In this document: piece after piece, positions 8,024 through 17,400 of the stretch | How positions within the stretch are numbered: position 1 is the first letter of the stretch | How the letters are laid out: each line of letters opens with the position of its first letter | Assembly (NCBI GenBank): GCA_028689015.1 | Contig: JAQTXC010000010.1 | Span: 20,536-67,383, forward strand | Source: Dechloromonas sp. | Lineage (GTDB): Bacteria; Pseudomonadota; Gammaproteobacteria; Burkholderiales; Rhodocyclaceae | Length of the DNA stretch: 46,848 nt | Direction of reading: 5' to 3' | Notes under the pieces: model-generated | Seen by the model: the letters and a program-made list of their open reading frames with translations, nothing else | Told to the model about the DNA's origin: nothing | The model's database searches: none | Program-made: the position numbers and the translations under genes

Positions 8024-9394
8024 ATGAATCTCCCTTGGCTCAAACAACCGCCTGGCAAAAAGTTGGTGGCCGCCCTGGCAGTGATCTGTGCCGGTGTCGC
8101 AAACGCCGGTTCTTTTCAAGACATGTATCTCGCCGCTCTCCATGGTGACCCGGTATTCGCCGCCGCCCGCGCCGAACGGGAAGCCGCCGACTCGTTGGTC
8201 ACCCAGGCCCGCGGGCAGTTGCTGCCGCAAGTCGCGGTCAACGGTGCCAGAATCAAAAATTCGCTCGACAACCAGGTCCAGACAACGCTCTATGGCACCG
8301 TCCGGCGCAATTACGACTTCGTCAGCCACAGCGCCTCGCTCAACTTATCGCAGGCGCTTTTCCGCCCCCAAGCCTGGTTAGCCTACAACCAGAGTAAATC
8401 GCAGGTTTTACAGGCGGAAGGCATTTATCGCCAAGCTGCGCAGGATCTGACCCTGCGCTTCTCGCAAGCCTATTTTGAAGTCCTGCTGGCAGAAGACAAT
8501 CTGGCGCTATCGAAAGAGCAGAAACTGGCGATTGAAGAGCAACTCAAACAGGCCAAGCGTTATTTCGAAGCGGGTGTCGGCACCATTACCGACATCAATG
8601 AAGCCCAAGCGCGTTACGACACCATCCAAGCGCAGGAATTGGCTGCCGATAATAATCTGGAATTGAAAATTCGGAGTCTGGAACAGATTGCTGGCGATGT
8701 TGGCAGAAAATTTCAACGAATTTCCAGCGGCATGGAACTGGAGTTGCCACAACCGAGCGATGTGAATGCCTGGCTAGAGTTCTCCCTCGCCAACAATCCG
8801 TCGATCAAGGCCCGCGAAGCTGCGCTGGCCGTGGCAGAGAGCGAAGTACATAAAAACTTCGCGGCCCATTTGCCAACCGTCGACCTGGTTGCCTCGCGTG
8901 GCCGAAATGAAAATCCTGGCTACACCACCCTGGACACGGTCAACTGGACCAACACCCTGGGTGTTCAATTCTCCATTCCTTTGTTCGCCGGCGGGACAAC
9001 ACAAGGCCGAGTCAATCAAAGCGCCTCCCTGCGTGAAAAAGCACGCTATGACCTCGAGGCCACGCGCCGCGCGGTCATCCAGTCAACCCGGCAAGAATAT
9101 TTGAATGTTATCAATGGGGTGGCGCAAATCAAGGCCTTGCGTCAGGCAGTGAAATCAAACGAACTAGCCCTCTATTCGGCCAGAAAAGGGCTGGAAGCCG
9201 GGTTGCGCACAAGCTTTGACGTGCTTAATGCACAACAACTCGTTTTCTCAGCCAAGCGTGACTTGGCGCTGGAAAGATACCGCTATGTCTCATCACGCTT
9301 GAGACTGCGAGCTGCGGCGGGGATGCTGGGGGATGAGGATATTGCGCTGGTTCAAAATTGGCTCATTTCTCCCGACCCGGCCAAGCAAGACTGA
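8024..9394 (+). CDS. TolC-family outer-membrane channel of the type I system
   Basis: This 456-residue protein has an N-terminal signal peptide (hydrophobic core followed by VANAGSF, cleavage probably after ANA). It then shows the TolC duplication: two helical repeats with the recurring outer-membrane efflux pattern, for example SQAYFEVLLAEDNLALSKEQ in the first half and LEYLNVINGV-like residues in the second. Phrases such as VGTITDINEAQARYDTIQ and GLRTSFDVLNAQQL are the classical TolC signature of each repeat. It completes the tripartite T1SS. The gene begins 1 nt after the adaptor's stop, and 110 bp separate it from the RTX gene, so the latter may have its own promoter. Confidence 0.93.
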   Translation: MNLPWLKQPPGKKLVAALAVICAGVANAGSFQDMYLAALHGDPVFAAARAEREAADSLVTQARGQLLPQVAVNGARIKNSLDNQVQTTLYGTVRRNYDFVSHSASLNLSQALFRPQAWLAYNQSKSQVLQAEGIYRQAAQDLTLRFSQAYFEVLLAEDNLALSKEQKLAIEEQLKQAKRYFEAGVGTITDINEAQARYDTIQAQELAADNNLELKIRSLEQIAGDVGRKFQRISSGMELELPQPSDVNAWLEFSLANNPSIKAREAALAVAESEVHKNFAAHLPTVDLVASRGRNENPGYTTLDTVNWTNTLGVQFSIPLFAGGTTQGRVNQSASLREKARYDLEATRRAVIQSTRQEYLNVINGVAQIKALRQAVKSNELALYSARKGLEAGLRTSFDVLNAQQLVFSAKRDLALERYRYVSSRLRLRAAAGMLGDEDIALVQNWLISPDPAKQD

Positions 9395-9504
9395 GCTTGT
9401 ACAGAAATTATTGTTACACGCCACAGAAAATCCAAAATAACTAGCATTATCATCATTGGGTAACCAGACAGAATTTTGCACCCCCCTTAACCTAGGAGCA
9501 AGCA

Positions 9505-11361
9505 ATGGCATCACTCAGTTTTTATCGAAGCTATGACATGAACTCACCACTGGACATCTCGGCAAACAGTGGACTGTACAATCCCTCAGGAATAACCAGC
9601 AGCACAGAGGCCATTTTTGCGGACAACAGCTACGCAGTATTTTTAAGCAGTACGCCAACCTCCCCATTCACCTTCAGTCAAACCCAGGATGGCAGTTGGG
9701 ATGTAGAGACTGGCACCTTAGCCAGTGTCATTTGGACCAGCCAATATTTCGGGGATACCGTTTACGCGCTAACCGGACTATCAGCCAATATCAACGTCAA
9801 CTATTACGTCTGGGGCTACGACTCAAACAACGACGGTGAAACCGAGCTATACGGCATGGCTGCGGAAACGGCCTACTGGCTGTCAGGAGCAGACACCGTC
9901 ACAGGCTCCGCAGGAAACGATACGCTGAGTGGCTACCAGGGCAACGACAGCATTTCGGGAGGCATCGGTCACGATGTCCTCGCCGGCGGCCTCGGCAACG
10001 ACACCCTGGACGGCGGAGAAGGGACAGACATCGCTGATTACGGGGATATGCCAGAAAACACGGCAAGCTACAGTTTTGCCATTACTGGCAACCTGGGCAG
10101 TGGTAACGTCAAATTTAATACACTGAGTGGCACGGGAACCTATACCAGCCAAACGGATACCCTGCGTAATCTCGAAATTCTTCGCGGAACGTCGCGGGGT
10201 GACAAAATTGACCTCGGTACTAGCAAAGGATTTCAAGACGGCATACAGGGTATGCTCGGCAGCGACACCATCATTGGTGGCGACACCCTGAGTGGAACGA
10301 GCAACGATGGTGATTTCATTGACTACAGGTCATTCTCGGCCCCCAAATTCAAAGCCAATGTCGTACTGACGAACACTGACTCAGCCACTTCGACCACCTA
10401 CGCTACAGCCAAGCTTTATTTAGGCAGCACCCTCCTTGAAACCGATCTGATCAAAAAAATTCATGGCGTGATCGGCTCAGGCGGCAACGACTCGGTGACA
10501 GGAAGTGCTGCAGATGATTGGTTCCGCGGCATGGCGGGTAATGACACCTTTGTTGGCGGTGCCGGCAATGACTGGATCGATTATCGCGGACTAACATCCG
10601 GACTAACCATCACACTAGCAGCAGCTGGCGCGACCCAAAGCATTACTGCAGGCAGCCATGGCACAGACACCATCTCCAATGTCGAAAATATCTCAGGAGG
10701 TCTAGGGGCTGACAAACTGACCGGCAATGAACTGAACAATACACTTCGTGGCAGAGAAGGCAATGACACTCTGGACGGCGCAGGCGGGATGGACTATGCC
10801 GATTACAAAAATGCATCAAGCTCCATTACGGTCATTTTTAGCGCGGCCACCTCAGCCGCATCCAGTGGGGCAGATGGCACTGACACCCTGCTGAATATTG
10901 AAGGCATTCGGGGATCTAGCTACGGAGACACCCTGACTGGCAGCACCGGCAACCAGTTTCTCGATGGCCGCGATGGCAACGACACCCTGAATGGCGGCTT
11001 GGGCAACGACACCTTGATTGGCGGAAATGGCGTCGACAAGTTAATTTTTTCCACTGCGCTTGGTAGTACCAATATTGACGCACTCCCTGATTTTTTAGTC
11101 GGGATGGACAAAATAATTCTTGACGACGACATTTTTACTGCTCTGGGTCTGACCGGCACCACCACGGGCCTTGCACTGACGGCAAGTAAATTTCAGCTAG
11201 GCAGCGCAGCTAATGATGTGGGCGACCGGATTATTTACAACCAGAGCAGCGGTGCTCTGTACTACGATGCAGATGGTACAGCTAGCATAGCCGCGGTCCA
11301 GTTCGCCACCCTAACCGCCAAGCCACTGTTAACAGCAGCCGACTTTCTGGTCATCGCCTAG
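9505..11361 (+). CDS. RTX calcium-binding secreted protein, probable T1SS substrate
   Basis: This 618-residue acidic protein has no N-terminal signal peptide. RTX nonapeptides (GGxGxDxLx, e.g. GGLGNDTLDGG, GMAGNDTFVGG, GREGNDTLDG, GGLGNDTLIGG) occur in four clusters at about residues 128-172, 323-360, 397-432 and 469-512, and would bind calcium outside the cell. The last ~100 residues end in the aromatic/Ala-rich pattern (LYYDADG, AVQFATL, AADFLVIA) typical of uncleaved type I secretion signals. An AGGAG ribosome site lies 8 nt before ATG 9505. The N-terminal ~125 residues match no domain I recognise, and no lipase, protease or adhesin catalytic motif is visible. Its position directly after a T1SS operon makes it the likely cargo. 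Base composition is noticeably less GC-rich than in the housekeeping genes. Confidence 0.88.
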   Translation: MASLSFYRSYDMNSPLDISANSGLYNPSGITSSTEAIFADNSYAVFLSSTPTSPFTFSQTQDGSWDVETGTLASVIWTSQYFGDTVYALTGLSANINVNYYVWGYDSNNDGETELYGMAAETAYWLSGADTVTGSAGNDTLSGYQGNDSISGGIGHDVLAGGLGNDTLDGGEGTDIADYGDMPENTASYSFAITGNLGSGNVKFNTLSGTGTYTSQTDTLRNLEILRGTSRGDKIDLGTSKGFQDGIQGMLGSDTIIGGDTLSGTSNDGDFIDYRSFSAPKFKANVVLTNTDSATSTTYATAKLYLGSTLLETDLIKKIHGVIGSGGNDSVTGSAADDWFRGMAGNDTFVGGAGNDWIDYRGLTSGLTITLAAAGATQSITAGSHGTDTISNVENISGGLGADKLTGNELNNTLRGREGNDTLDGAGGMDYADYKNASSSITVIFSAATSAASSGADGTDTLLNIEGIRGSSYGDTLTGSTGNQFLDGRDGNDTLNGGLGNDTLIGGNGVDKLIFSTALGSTNIDALPDFLVGMDKIILDDDIFTALGLTGTTTGLALTASKFQLGSAANDVGDRIIYNQSSGALYYDADGTASIAAVQFATLTAKPLLTAADFLVIA

Positions 11362-11379
11362 CTTCCGTCCCTCCAAAGG

Positions 11380-11405
11380 AATCGCCAGCCCCCAAGCTGG
11401 CGATT
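11380..11405 (+). terminator. Perfect 10-bp hairpin after the RTX gene
   Basis: AATCGCCAGC and GCTGGCGATT form a perfect 10-bp stem around a 6-nt CCCCAA loop, 19 nt after the RTX stop. No T-run follows, so it may be a Rho-assisted terminator or an mRNA 3' stabiliser rather than a strong intrinsic terminator. Confidence 0.55.
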
Positions 11406-11519
11406 GGGAGCTACCTGAAAACATTTTTAACAAACAAGCCTCCAAACTTAGGCACAAAATTGATTTCCTGACATCTCCCACGGCCCGCGATCCGATCGAC
11501 ATAAAATCTCTGAGACATT

Positions 11520-12749
11520 GTGCGCTACCTATTCATCCATCAGAATTTTCCCGGTCAATTTCGGCATATAGCCAAAGCACTCGCGGACGACCCTATTAAT
11601 CAAGTCGTTGGCATTGGAGAAGCTAAAAATCTGAGCGGCCGCCCCTCCATACACCCCAGGATTCGTGTTCTGACCTACCAAGTACACGGACAGAACCACC
11701 CAGAAACACACCACTATCTGCGGGAATTCGAAGGCCACATTCGTCGAGGCCAATCAGTTGTTCGTTTGCTGATGGCCCTACGCGACGAAGGACATTTTTC
11801 CCCAGAAATAATCGTCGCGCACCCAGGCTGGGGGGAAGGTCTGTTTCTGAAGGACATTTTTCCAGATGCCAAGGTGATTCAGTATTTTGAGTATTATTAC
11901 CATGGCACAGGAGGAGATGTTGGGTTTGACCCAGAGTTTCCAAGCACCCTTGATGATCAACTCAGAGTTCGAGTCAAAAACAGCACACAGCAGCAAAGTC
12001 TGCTCAATTGCGATCACGGGATATCACCAACCGCATGGCAACGCTCACGCTATCCGCCAGAATTCCGAAATAAAATCGATGTCATCCACGAAGGCGTGGA
12101 CACAGAACTTGTTAAACCCAATCCGGATGCCTGGATACAGATTAATAATCAGCGCCTAGAGGCCGGTGATGAGATCGTCACTTACGTCGCTCGCAACCTC
12201 GAACCTTACCGCGGCTTCCACACATTCATTCGCAGCCTGCCGAGACTGCAGGCATTGAGACCAAATGCAATTGTGATCATTGTCGGTGGCGATGAAGTCA
12301 GTTACGGCAAGCGACTACCCGAAGGTCAAACCTACCGCCAACGCTACTGCGCAGAAGTTCAGGAGCGAGTCGATTGGCGCAAAGTACTCTTCGTCGGCAA
12401 GCTCCCCTACCTTGATTATCTGACAGTCCTGCAGGTTTCTGCCGCCCACATCTATCTGACATTCCCATTCGTTTTATCATGGTCCATGCTTGAAGCGATG
12501 GCCGCAGGCTGCCTGCTTATCGCCTCGGACACAGCCCCCGTTCGTGAAGTTATCGAAGGGGGGGAAAATGGGTTGCTGGTTGACTTCTTTAATCATGATG
12601 CATTGGCCAGTAATGTGGCCAATGCACTTGCCACGCCAAGTCAATTTGATTACTTACGCAAAAATGCTCGAAGACACATTGTCGAGCGATATGATCTAAA
12701 AACTGTCTGCTTACCCAAACTACTGGCCACACTGCGTACCGCTGGATGA
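11520..12749 (+). CDS. Glycosyltransferase, GT4-like (GT-B fold)
   Basis: This 409-residue protein starts at a GTG and reads like GT-B enzymes with two Rossmann halves. The N-terminal half begins MRYLFIHQNFPGQFRHIA and contains HPGWGEGLFL. The C-terminal half holds DVIHEGVDTE, the YVARNLEPYRGFHTF nucleotide-sugar region, VLFVGKLPY and SMLEAMAAGCLLIASDTAP, whose EAMA glutamate and downstream glutamate fit the E-x7-E motif of the GT4 family. It should transfer a sugar from a nucleotide donor in the cytoplasm; donor and acceptor cannot be read. It sits between the RTX gene and the two-partner secretion pair, so a role in glycosylating a secreted adhesin is possible but only inferred. Base composition is less GC-rich than in the housekeeping part. 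Confidence 0.85.
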   Translation: MRYLFIHQNFPGQFRHIAKALADDPINQVVGIGEAKNLSGRPSIHPRIRVLTYQVHGQNHPETHHYLREFEGHIRRGQSVVRLLMALRDEGHFSPEIIVAHPGWGEGLFLKDIFPDAKVIQYFEYYYHGTGGDVGFDPEFPSTLDDQLRVRVKNSTQQQSLLNCDHGISPTAWQRSRYPPEFRNKIDVIHEGVDTELVKPNPDAWIQINNQRLEAGDEIVTYVARNLEPYRGFHTFIRSLPRLQALRPNAIVIIVGGDEVSYGKRLPEGQTYRQRYCAEVQERVDWRKVLFVGKLPYLDYLTVLQVSAAHIYLTFPFVLSWSMLEAMAAGCLLIASDTAPVREVIEGGENGLLVDFFNHDALASNVANALATPSQFDYLRKNARRHIVERYDLKTVCLPKLLATLRTAG

Positions 12750-12838
12750 CAACGCAGGCAAACACTATTAACAGCCTACGCTTCCATATATATTGGATAT
12801 AGTTATCTACTGGCACACATGAGCAGCAAGGAAGAACC

Positions 12839-14431
12839 ATGATCCGTCATCATCCTGTCTTTTGGCCTTGGGCAATCATTCTGATGATCAACTCAATTGG
12901 GCATGCTCAGGCGGCCGACGAGCACTTCCAAATCAATGCTTACGAGGTTTCCGGCAACCATCTTCTGAACACTCAAGAAATTACCCAGCTACTCACGCCC
13001 TTTACTGGCTCCAACCGGGTTTTTGGTGACATCCAAAAAGCGCTGGAAGCCATCGAAGGGCGTTATCGGCAACTCGGTTATGCCGGCATTCAGGTAGGCT
13101 TGCCAGAGCAGGCGCTGGATAGCGGCAAGGTTCGAATGACGATCATCGAGTCATCGCTGAGCCGTATCAAGCTGACCGGAAACACGCACTTCACGAATCA
13201 AAATATTCTGGCCAGCCTGCCGACTTTGCAGGTGGGGGCGCCGGTCAATATCCGGGTGCTGTCGGAAAGCATTCAGTTGACCAATGAAAACCCGGCCAAG
13301 ACGGTTGATTTGGTTCTGGGGGTTGGGAATCAGCCGGGCGAGTTGGAGGCTCGGCTTGAAGTGCAGGATGAAAAACCCTGGCGCGTTTACGTGACTGCCG
13401 ACAATACCGGGAACGCCAGCACGGGTCATGACCGGGTCGGCGTCGCGGTGCAGCATGCCAATCTGTTCGATGCCGATCATGTAGCGACTGCGGCCTATAC
13501 GACCTCGCTGGAACGCCCGGACCGGACGTCGATCTACAGCTTGAGTTATCGCCTGCCGCTGTATCGCTGGGGCGATAGCCTGGACTTTATCCTGGGCTAC
13601 TCCGATGTCAGCGCCGGCAGTGCGCATACGGTGGCCGGGCCGTTGCAATTCTCCGGGACGGGCGAGGTGTTCGGCTTGCGCTACAACCATATTCTGGCGC
13701 GGCAAGGGCATTACAGTCATCGCCTGATTTTTGCGGTCGACCAGCGCAATTACGACAATACCTGCACCCTGGGCGGGGCAGCGGTGTGTGGTGCCGGCGG
13801 CGCCGACATCAGCGTTCGGCCGCTGGGCGTCAGCTATTCTGGCCAATGGTCGCCGCCGGGGCAGGCCACGCAATTCGCCCTCGGTATTTTTGCCAACCTG
13901 CCGGGGCAGGCCAAAGGGGAGCAGGCTGATTTCACGGCGGCGCGTCTGGATGCCACGGCGCGCTATCAGTTGCTGAAAGGCAGCTTTGCCCATAGTCGCA
14001 ATCTGCCGGGTCACTGGCAGGCCCGTATTGCCTTGAGTGGCCAATACACGCGCGATGCGCTGGTGGCGGGTGAGCAGTTCAGCCTGGCCGGCAGCAACGC
14101 GGTGCGAGGATTCGCTGAACGGGCGGTTGCCGTCGACCATGGCTTGTTGGCAACAACCGAACTCTATACGCCGGAACTGCCGCTGTCTTTCCTGTCCGGC
14201 AGCTTGCGCGCCCTGGCCTTTGCCGACTACGGCCTCGGTGCCTTTAACAAGACGCCGCCGGGCCTGCATGGCAGCGCACACATTGCCAGCATCGGTTTGG
14301 GTTTGCGTTACACCATGGCCAAGCAGACCAGCCTGCGTTTTGACCTGGCCCGAGTCGTCTCGGGTGGGCCCGTCGGCAGCGCCCAGGCGGGTGACTGGTC
14401 GGGCCATGCCGGCCTGACCTACGGTTTCTGA
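12839..14431 (+). CDS. TpsB outer-membrane transporter (ShlB/FhaC/HecB family)
   Basis: This 530-residue Omp85-superfamily protein secretes the TpsA partner across the outer membrane. A signal peptide ends near GHAQAADE. Two POTRA domains follow at about residues 30-175: FQINAYEVSGNHLL opens the first and SLSRIKLTGNTHFT the second. The C-terminal 16-stranded barrel region (about 180-530) includes NAVRGFAERA, the conserved VRGF/Y motif of the L6 lid loop, and it ends in an aromatic residue (LTYGF), as expected for barrel insertion by the BAM complex. An AAGGAAG ribosome site precedes ATG 12839. The gene lies 24 nt before tpsA, giving a standard tpsB-tpsA operon. There is no N-terminal plug extension beyond normal. 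Confidence 0.92.
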   Translation: MIRHHPVFWPWAIILMINSIGHAQAADEHFQINAYEVSGNHLLNTQEITQLLTPFTGSNRVFGDIQKALEAIEGRYRQLGYAGIQVGLPEQALDSGKVRMTIIESSLSRIKLTGNTHFTNQNILASLPTLQVGAPVNIRVLSESIQLTNENPAKTVDLVLGVGNQPGELEARLEVQDEKPWRVYVTADNTGNASTGHDRVGVAVQHANLFDADHVATAAYTTSLERPDRTSIYSLSYRLPLYRWGDSLDFILGYSDVSAGSAHTVAGPLQFSGTGEVFGLRYNHILARQGHYSHRLIFAVDQRNYDNTCTLGGAAVCGAGGADISVRPLGVSYSGQWSPPGQATQFALGIFANLPGQAKGEQADFTAARLDATARYQLLKGSFAHSRNLPGHWQARIALSGQYTRDALVAGEQFSLAGSNAVRGFAERAVAVDHGLLATTELYTPELPLSFLSGSLRALAFADYGLGAFNKTPPGLHGSAHIASIGLGLRYTMAKQTSLRFDLARVVSGGPVGSAQAGDWSGHAGLTYGF

Positions 14432-14455
14432 CCGGCTGACCTACACAGGAGTTGC

Positions 14456-17400
14456 ATGATGAAATCCTCTCTGGTCCCCTCTTTTCCGCTCAAGGTGCTG
14501 GCGCTGGCTGTCGTCAGTTGTTACTGGCCATTGGCTGGCTGGGCCAATCCACAGCAGCCCGTCGTGGTGGCGGGTCAGGCCCAGTTTGCCCAGCAGGGCA
14601 ACACGCTCACGGTCAACAACACGCCGGGCACCATAATCAACTGGCAGCAGTTTTCGATTGCCGCCAACGAAGTGACCCGTTTCAATCAAGCCTCAGCCAG
14701 TAGCAGCGTCCTCAACCGGGTCATCGGTCGCGATCCCTCGCAACTGCTCGGTCAGTTGAGTTCAAATGGTCGGGTTTTTGTCATCAACCCGGCGGGCATT
14801 CTGGTCGGATCGCAGGCTCGTATCGATACCGCCGGCTTTGTCGCCTCGACGCTCAATCTGTCCGATAGCGATTTTCTGGCGGGGCGCTTCAGTTTCACGC
14901 CAACCGCCGATGCCGGCGCAGTCAGCAATGCTGGGCAGATCACCACGCCCGAGGGCGGTTTTGTCTATCTGGTCGGGTCGACCGTGGACAACAGTGGCTT
15001 GATCCATGCGCCGGGCGGTGAGGTGCTGCTCGCTGCCGGGCAGCGGGTGCAACTGGCCGATTCGGCAACACCTGGCGTGCGGGTGGAGTTTTCCGCTACG
15101 ACCGAACAGGCCACCAATCTGGGCGAAATCGTTGCTGAAGCGGGCCGGGTCGGCCTGACCGGTGCGCTGGTTCGCCAATCTGGCCGCATCTCGGCCAACA
15201 GTGCGGTGCGCGAAGGGGGGCAGATTTATTTGCGAGCGACGGGCGACACCTGGGTCGATCAGCAAAGCCAGACGACAGCCACCGGCACGACTGGTGGCTC
15301 GATCAGTCTGCTCGGCCAGCGGGTGGCGGTGACCGACCAGGCGCAGGTGGATGTGTCCGGGCAGCAGGGTGGCGGGCAAGTGCTGGTGGGCGGGGACTAT
15401 CAGGGACAAAATCCCGCGGTCGACCACGCCACCATGACATTTTTCGGTCCGCAAGCAGTCATCCGTGCCGATGCTCTGCGTCATGGCCATGGGGGCAAGG
15501 TCGTTTTGTGGGCCGATGAACTGACGCAGGCCTACGGGCAGATCAGTGCCCGTGGCGCCAGTTTGGGCGGTCACGGCGGTCTGGTGGAAACGTCGGGGAA
15601 GCAAGGGCTGAATATTCGCGGCTTGCGCGTCGATACCTCGGCGGCCGAGGGCACGGCCGGGTTGTGGCTGCTTGACCCGCTCAATGTGGACATCGTGGCC
15701 AGCGTGCCGTCGGGCACCTCTTATCTAAGCCCATTCAGTTCCTTTGACCCGGGGGCGGATTCTTCCATTCTGGCCAGCGATATCGAGGCGGGCCTCGGTT
15801 CAGGAAACGTGCAGATCACCACGGGCTCGACCGGTGCGTCGTCAGGTGACATTCGGGTGCAACAGGGTATTTTCTGGTCGACCGGCAACAGTTTGACGCT
15901 GGATGCGGCCAACAAGATCCAGTTTGATGCCGGTGTCGACGCCAGTGGCACTGGCGCCACCTTGATTCTGAAAGCAGGTAGCGGCGGGATCACCAAGGCA
16001 GATGCGGCCGTTCTGGCTGTTGAAAACCTGGCGATTCACGCCAAGGGTTCGGTCGACCTGAGTAATGGCACCGCGAATCATGTCAGCACCCTGGCGGCCG
16101 CCATTGGTGATGCCAGCAATCTGGAAAAGAACCTCGAATTTGCCAATGATCAGGCGTTGCAGATCGGCACGGTCGACAGCATTAACGGCATCAATATCCA
16201 GATCGGCGCCGGAAATTACACCGCCGGTAGCGACAACGGCCTGATTCAGTTGCGCACCACGGGGGATCTGACCCAAAGTTCGGGCGCCCTGCTGGCTGGC
16301 CGGGCCGTGATTGCCAAGAGCGATAACGGCAAGGTCAACCTGAACGAAGCCAACCCCACTGGGGCAATTGCTGGTACAGCGAGCACCGGCTTCACCTACA
16401 AGAGCAACAACAGTATTTACTTGACTCGGCTGGGCAGTGCCGGCGAGGCGGGTATTAGCGTTTCCAAAGGTTCAGCAGCCCCCGTTCCCGGCGCCATCAG
16501 TTTGATTACAACGGCTACCAGCGGCAGCATTTTTGATGACACCAGCGAGTCGACCGCGAAAATCTCCGGCTCAACCCTGAGCCTCAACGCGCCGGGCAGC
16601 ATTAATCTGCGCAACGCGCATCAGGTCAGCACCCTGGATATTGACCCGGGCAGTGTCGGTGACATACGGTTTCACAATGATCAGGCTCTGAGCATTGGCC
16701 AACCCATCACTCTAAATACCGGAAAACATTTCGAGGTCTACCTAGACGCCGGGGCGCTCAGCCTTAATGGCGCAAACATCACTGCTCCCGGCGGAATTAC
16801 GCTCTATGCGCCGACCCTAGACGGCTACGGTGCCGCGCTATCAGCCGACGGCGGGCAGATCGCGTTGATTAGCGACAGCAATACGCTTTCAAGTACGAGT
16901 ACCAACATCACCGCCCGGTCAGTCATGCTAGCCCCCAAAACCAGCGGACATGGATTGGAGGTCAATGACTCAACCTGTGCTACCAACATGTTGTGTCTGA
17001 GTGTCACAAATCTGTTGAACTGGATTTCAACCAGCGAACTACAACTTGGCTTGGATAGCAGCGAAATCACCTCCGGCACAAAAATTCCCGCCACAGCATC
17101 TCTTGTCATCAATACAGAATTAGCGCGTAACAATAACGGCGACAGGTTGATTCTTCTTTCCGCAGGAGATATCACGCAATCCGCAGCAATCACGACCGAA
17201 TTGCTCGGCGCGGCGTCCAACGGCGGCAACGTCACCTTAACAAACAGCAATAACAGTTTTTCAAAATTGATTGGCTTGGCAGATAGCAACCACAGCTTCA
17301 GCGCTACCGCCCACACAGCCTATACCATCGATAGTGTGCTCACCGGGGATGGCACAACCGAAAGTGGTGTGACGGCCGGCGGCAGTATCACCTTGGTTGC

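Noticed and set aside
11040..11361. Catalytic (lipase or protease) domain in the RTX protein
   Set aside because: No GxSxG or HExxH motif was found; the C-terminal region fits a type I secretion signal only.
13151..14407. A 418-codon open frame on the minus strand inside tpsB
   Set aside because: Antisense shadow of the beta-barrel gene; the translation is low-complexity Arg/Gln-rich with no recognisable domain.
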